NCBI RefSeq assembly: GCF_022763525.1
Contig: NZ_JALEGG010000022.1
Location: 1 to 36,617, forward strand
Direction of reading: 5' to 3'
DNA from: Acidovorax sp.
GTDB lineage: Bacteria; Pseudomonadota; Gammaproteobacteria; Burkholderiales; Burkholderiaceae_C
Length of the DNA: 36,617 nucleotides
The number at the start of each line of letters is the position of its first letter. Position 1 is the stretch's first letter. The notes below the pieces were generated by a model. That model was not told the origin of the DNA and did no database searches. It saw only the letters and a list, made by a program, of their open reading frames with translations. The position numbers and the translations under genes are program-made. Of this stretch, positions 33,376-36,617 are shown piece by piece.

Positions 33376-34778
33376 AGGCAAGGTACTCGCTCACCACGCG
33401 GCTGACGGCCTTTTTCACTTTGGCGTCCGCCCTGGTGCTGATCGGCCTGGGGACTCTCGTGGCAATTTCTATCGACCGGCATTTTGTTGAGCTTGACCGC
33501 GATGCATTGCGTGACAAGGTTCACCTGACGCGTGAAGTCATCGGCAAATCGAAGTCGCCGCAGGATCTGAAGACGCGGCTGGATGACGTTTTGCACAGCC
33601 ATGAGGGCTTGTTCGTCACCGTGCTTCGCAATGGGCAATCGCTGTACTCGACGGAGGACTTTGAGTTTCCGGCGGACTTGAGCGTGCGGACCCAGCATTC
33701 CCGCTTGGGGGTTGCCTCGTGGCGAATCAAGGAGCGTGAGTACCGGGGGATGACCGAAGCCGTGACGCTGCCAGGTTCCGCAGAGCCGCCGCTGCAGGTC
33801 TGGGTGGCGGTGGACATTGCCCACCACAAGCACTTCATGTACGAATTGATTTGGGTGCTTGTGGGCTACGTGGCATTGGCAACACTGGTGGCTGGGGTCC
33901 TGGGCTGGTGGGCCGCAAAGAATGGATTGGCCCCCCTTCGCGCCATGCGGTCCCGCGCTATGGCCATCACGGCACAGCGACTGGATGAGCGGATGCCAAC
34001 CCAGGAGTTTCCAGTGGAGATGGCCGACCTGGCGACCACCCTCAACGAGATGCTCCGGCGCCTGAAGGAGGAGTTCGACCGCCTGTCCGAGTTTTCTTCG
34101 GACCTGGCTCACGAGCTGCGTACGCCGATCAACAATCTGATGACACAGACGCAGGTCACGCTCAGTCAGGCTCGTTCTTCCGAGGAGTACCAGGACATAT
34201 TGGCCTCCAACGCCGAGGAGTATCAGCGCTTGGCCCGCATGGTGGCTGACATGTTGTTCCTGGCCAAGGCTGACCACGGGCTCATTCTTCCCAGCACGGA
34301 GAGAATTGCGGTCCATGATGAAGCACAGGCTTTGTTTGACTTCTACGAGGCCCTTGCCGAAGAAAAGCAGGTCCGACTGCAATTGGTCGGGGCGGCGGAG
34401 ATCGTTGGCGACCGGTTGATGTTGCGCCGTGCGCTCAGCAATCTCCTGTCCAACGCCATTCGCTACACCCCACCCGGCGAGCAGGTCGTCGTAGATATTC
34501 GAGGGGACCTGCACGGAACCACCGTGGATGTCGTCAACACCGGACCTTCCATCGATGCGCAGATGATCCCCCGCCTGTTCGACCGCTTCTTTCGGGCGGA
34601 CAAGTCGCGCAAGCAGCTGGACTCGGACGGCGCGGGCCTAGGCTTGTCCATCACCCAGGCAATTGTTCATGCGCACCGGGGGCGGATTTCCGTGAGTTCG
34701 GCCGCTGGCAGGACTTGTTTTTCGATGTATTTCCCCAGTGCACAGATCATTGGCAAGCACCTCACGACAGATGCATGA
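33372..34778 (+). CDS. copS: Heavy-metal sensor histidine kinase
   Basis: A 468-residue membrane kinase of the CusS/CopS type. Two membrane helices (about 12-35 and 158-185) flank a periplasmic sensor of about 120 residues, followed by a HAMP segment and HisKA with His247 in [11 protein letters not shown]. HATPase_c has [14 protein letters not shown] and [14 protein letters not shown] 33372 overlaps the copR stop (GTGA). The periplasmic part has several His (including HHKH near the second helix) suited to metal binding. Its last 8 bp overlap the next gene. It phosphorylates CopR when periplasmic copper rises. Confidence 0.94.
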   Translation: MKARYSLTTRLTAFFTLASALVLIGLGTLVAISIDRHFVELDRDALRDKVHLTREVIGKSKSPQDLKTRLDDVLHSHEGLFVTVLRNGQSLYSTEDFEFPADLSVRTQHSRLGVASWRIKEREYRGMTEAVTLPGSAEPPLQVWVAVDIAHHKHFMYELIWVLVGYVALATLVAGVLGWWAAKNGLAPLRAMRSRAMAITAQRLDERMPTQEFPVEMADLATTLNEMLRRLKEEFDRLSEFSSDLAHELRTPINNLMTQTQVTLSQARSSEEYQDILASNAEEYQRLARMVADMLFLAKADHGLILPSTERIAVHDEAQALFDFYEALAEEKQVRLQLVGAAEIVGDRLMLRRALSNLLSNAIRYTPPGEQVVVDIRGDLHGTTVDVVNTGPSIDAQMIPRLFDRFFRADKSRKQLDSDGAGLGLSITQAIVHAHRGRISVSSAAGRTCFSMYFPSAQIIGKHLTTDA

Positions 34779-36033
34779 CCCCCTGGCAACCCTCATAGAC
34801 TGCTGGAAGGCAGACCCGCGCAGCACCTACAACACCTGGTTCCTGTGGAATCAGCGGATCAAGAACTTCCGCTCCATTCGCCGAGGCATCGCGCAGGTGG
34901 TGGAGGACATCCGGGGCGGAACGTTTGGCAACGCCTACCGAGGCTCCTCGCTGGAGACGATCGTGGGTTCCGTGGCAGAGCAGCGCCAGATTTTCAAGGG
35001 AGCGGACCACGCGTTCCTCTGGAAACCCAAGCTGCGGATTCCGGACATCTACGAGAACACCAGCAACCAGCTCGCCTTCGCAGATCTTCTTCACACTTGC
35101 GATCACTGCGACTGCGCAGAAGACGTAGTGGCCGCCATACAGCGCATTGATGCAATTGGCATCAAAGGCCTGGGCCCTGCAGTTGCCAACTTGCTGTATT
35201 TCATCCACCCAACGCTGGTCTCTCCCTTCAACACAGCCATCGTCAATGGTTTCAACGCGGTGACCGGGGGGCGCGTGAAGCTCGGACGCTGGGACCACTA
35301 CCTTTCGATGCGAGAAGGTTTGCTACGCTTGAACGCGCAGTACAGGCTGAAACTGTCGAACGATCTGGGCGCGATTGCAGGACTCCTGTTTGACATTGGC
35401 AGTGGCCGATATGAAGCGCCGCCACAAGCAATGGATGCAGCGGCGACAGCTCTCTGGCAAGAAGACCTTGAACGTGTGCGGCAGGAATCCACCGCATTTC
35501 AACGGGAACTGTCCCAGGCGAGCGAGAGCGATGCGACCCACACGGGTGTCCAGGCCTCGCTGCGCGACCTGGGCAAGGCGCTCGGATTTGAGGTCTGGAT
35601 CGCGTCCAACGACCGGGGCCGCGCCTATGGCGGGGGGCTGCTGGGAGATGGATGCATGGCGCAGTTACCCGCCAGTCTGGACCGAGGACTGGAGTCCGTG
35701 CGACTGATCGATGTCGTATGGGTTGATCCCCAGACCTCGCAATTCGCCGCCGCATTCGAAGTCGAACACACCACGTCCATCTATTCGGGCATCGTACGCA
35801 TGCTCGATCTGGCCCTGGGCACGCCGGTTGCAGGCAACTGCGCCCTGTTTCTGGTGGCTCCAGACAATCGCAGAGACAAGGTCGCTGAGCAACTTCAAAG
35901 GCCCGCCTTCTCCAGGGTATCAGAGCTGGGGATCCGGTACTTGCCCTACAGCCAGCTGGAGCAGAACCATGCCTTCATGAGCCGCTTTGGGTCCAGCATC
36001 AAGCCGCTGCTGGAGATTTCGCAGCGGCTGTGA
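34771..36033 (+). CDS. Putative HhH plus PD-(D/E)XK-like nuclease, unknown family
   Basis: A 420-residue protein I cannot assign. A segment at about 124-160 (IDAIGIKGLGPAVANLL) resembles a helix-hairpin-helix DNA-binding motif of DNA glycosylases. A Glu/Arg-rich middle (about 230-260) follows. The C-terminal domain has Asp314 (LIDVVWVD) on one strand and Glu330-Val-Glu332 (AFEVEHTT) on the next, followed by SIYSGIVRMLDL, the layout of a PD-(D/E)XK nuclease with Glu in the Lys position. This fits a restriction-type or repair nuclease but is inference. ATG 34771 lies inside the end of copS (8-bp overlap), so it may be co-transcribed with copRS. No methyltransferase gene is in view. Confidence 0.65.
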   Translation: MHDPLATLIDCWKADPRSTYNTWFLWNQRIKNFRSIRRGIAQVVEDIRGGTFGNAYRGSSLETIVGSVAEQRQIFKGADHAFLWKPKLRIPDIYENTSNQLAFADLLHTCDHCDCAEDVVAAIQRIDAIGIKGLGPAVANLLYFIHPTLVSPFNTAIVNGFNAVTGGRVKLGRWDHYLSMREGLLRLNAQYRLKLSNDLGAIAGLLFDIGSGRYEAPPQAMDAAATALWQEDLERVRQESTAFQRELSQASESDATHTGVQASLRDLGKALGFEVWIASNDRGRAYGGGLLGDGCMAQLPASLDRGLESVRLIDVVWVDPQTSQFAAAFEVEHTTSIYSGIVRMLDLALGTPVAGNCALFLVAPDNRRDKVAEQLQRPAFSRVSELGIRYLPYSQLEQNHAFMSRFGSSIKPLLEISQRL

Positions 36034-36266
36034 GCCAGGGCTATTTCGTGCAGCGCGCTTCGCAGCGCTCTATTTTTGAGGCCCAGGGCGCGGCCCCCCA
36101 CAGCGATGTCGTTCAGGCCTACAGAGGCTCGGCGGTCGGAGCAATGCAAATGCAGATGTTGCACGCACTTGCTGATAGCGCGGCAGACACGAATGGCGAG
36201 CGAACTGGAGGGGACCTGTTTCGAAAGGCCCCCCCAGATCAGCAGCCGACTGCCCAGAGAACCTGT
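36034..36266. other. Gap between the nuclease-like and DUF4148 genes
   Basis: A 233-bp gap with a GC-rich hairpin-prone start (CAGCGCGCTTCGCAGCGCTC at 36050-36069) and no convincing gene or terminator T-tract. Confidence 0.3.
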
Positions 36267-36617
36267 TTAGAACCGAGGGGCCTTGGTGGATTCGTCCGAG
36301 GTGGCGGCCACGGCAGCATGGCGCGCAGCGTGGTAGCGGTCAGGATAGATTTCGTTGAGCTTGCGACCGTCTTCGCCCACAGCGACGATTTCTCCTTCGC
36401 GGATGGCGCGTGCCAACTCACTTTTGACTTGTTCCCGCGTCTTAAACGACTTGCCTGCCACGATCGGAAAACGACCAGACATCAACTCATTGCGTTTGAC
36501 CCCGAATTCACCCGCCACCATGATGTCACCCGTACGGATAGCCTGCTCCAATTCTTCCCGCACTTGCTCGCGGGATTTGCGAGCCTGAGTCGAAGTAGCC
36601 GAGCGATAGGCTCCGGG
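36267..36617 (-). CDS. DUF4148 repeat protein (partial, 5' end off window)
   Basis: A C-terminal fragment of at least 116 residues; the frame stays open to the window edge, so the start lies outside. It contains at least two DUF4148-like units: SREQVREELEQAIRTGDIMV with GVKRNELMSGRFP, and TREQVKSELARAIREGEIVA with GRKLNEIYPDRY, and a third probably begins further upstream (PGAYRS at the edge). DUF4148 proteins are small secreted proteins of Burkholderiales, usually with one unit after a signal peptide; the function is unknown. Tandem units are less usual. Confidence 0.8.
   Translation of the reverse strand, partial: PGAYRSATSTQARKSREQVREELEQAIRTGDIMVAGEFGVKRNELMSGRFPIVAGKSFKTREQVKSELARAIREGEIVAVGEDGRKLNEIYPDRYHAARHAAVAATSDESTKAPRF

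Noticed and set aside
1-36617. CRISPR arrays, tRNA or rRNA genes, complete insertion sequences
   Set aside because: No regularly spaced repeats of CRISPR type, no cloverleaf sequence and no transposase gene were seen anywhere in the window.

Overview
The window looks like a chromosome segment of a beta-proteobacterium of the order Burkholderiales, most likely family Comamonadaceae (Acidovorax or a close relative). This rests on the high G+C content, the order rplM-rpsI-bactofilin-erpA-anmK-M23 peptidase-tyrS, the paired DUF2917 genes beside a LysR regulator, a DUF4148 protein, and a short palindromic repeat of a kind I associate with that family. Genus and species cannot be fixed from the sequence alone.

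Bases 1 to about 22,150 read as core chromosome. Layout: a membrane-anchored Ser/Thr protein kinase; ribosomal proteins L13 and S9 with promoter and terminator; a membrane coiled-coil protein; a bactofilin; the Fe-S carrier ErpA; on the minus strand AnmK (cell-wall sugar recycling) and an M23 endopeptidase; TyrRS; a hemerythrin; a LysR regulator divergent from two DUF2917 genes that share a duplicated promoter-like module; a TetR regulator divergent from a FabF-type ketosynthase; a short BLUF photoreceptor divergent from a Crp/Fnr regulator; GlmU overlapping an orphan histidine kinase; a MASE2-GGDEF diguanylate cyclase; an Lrp/AsnC regulator; and GlmS. GlmU and GlmS both feed UDP-GlcNAc synthesis, and AnmK and the M23 enzyme also concern peptidoglycan.

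From just past glmS to the window end the content is accessory. The 3' end of glmS is the classical attTn7 target. Starting 25 bases after its stop codon there are two near-identical 16-bp repeats, 20 bp apart, laid out like the TnsB-binding sites of a Tn7-type transposon end. No tns genes follow. Instead come a minimal tyrosine recombinase and a copper/metal-resistance island: an EamA transporter with a 23-histidine tail, the Cu(I) ATPase CopA, a CopZ-like chaperone, CueR with MerR-type promoters, a seven-gene periplasmic operon (two unknown small secreted proteins, TolC-family lipoprotein, multicopper oxidase, cupredoxin, CusF-like protein) and divergent CopRS with a CusR/CopR-type box. Cytoplasmic Cu(I) would be handled by CueR-CopZ-CopA and periplasmic copper by the CopRS-controlled operon. 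CusA/CusB and CopB partners are not in the window.

The least explained items are: a gene overlapping copS whose product joins a helix-hairpin-helix-like segment to a possible PD-(D/E)XK-type nuclease core; the palindromic repeat family, one copy of which is translated inside anmK and another encodes the end of the Lrp protein; the duplicated DUF2917 promoter module; a 24-codon ORF coupled to fabF; and an octapeptide Asp-Thr-Val repeat in the Ser/Thr kinase.
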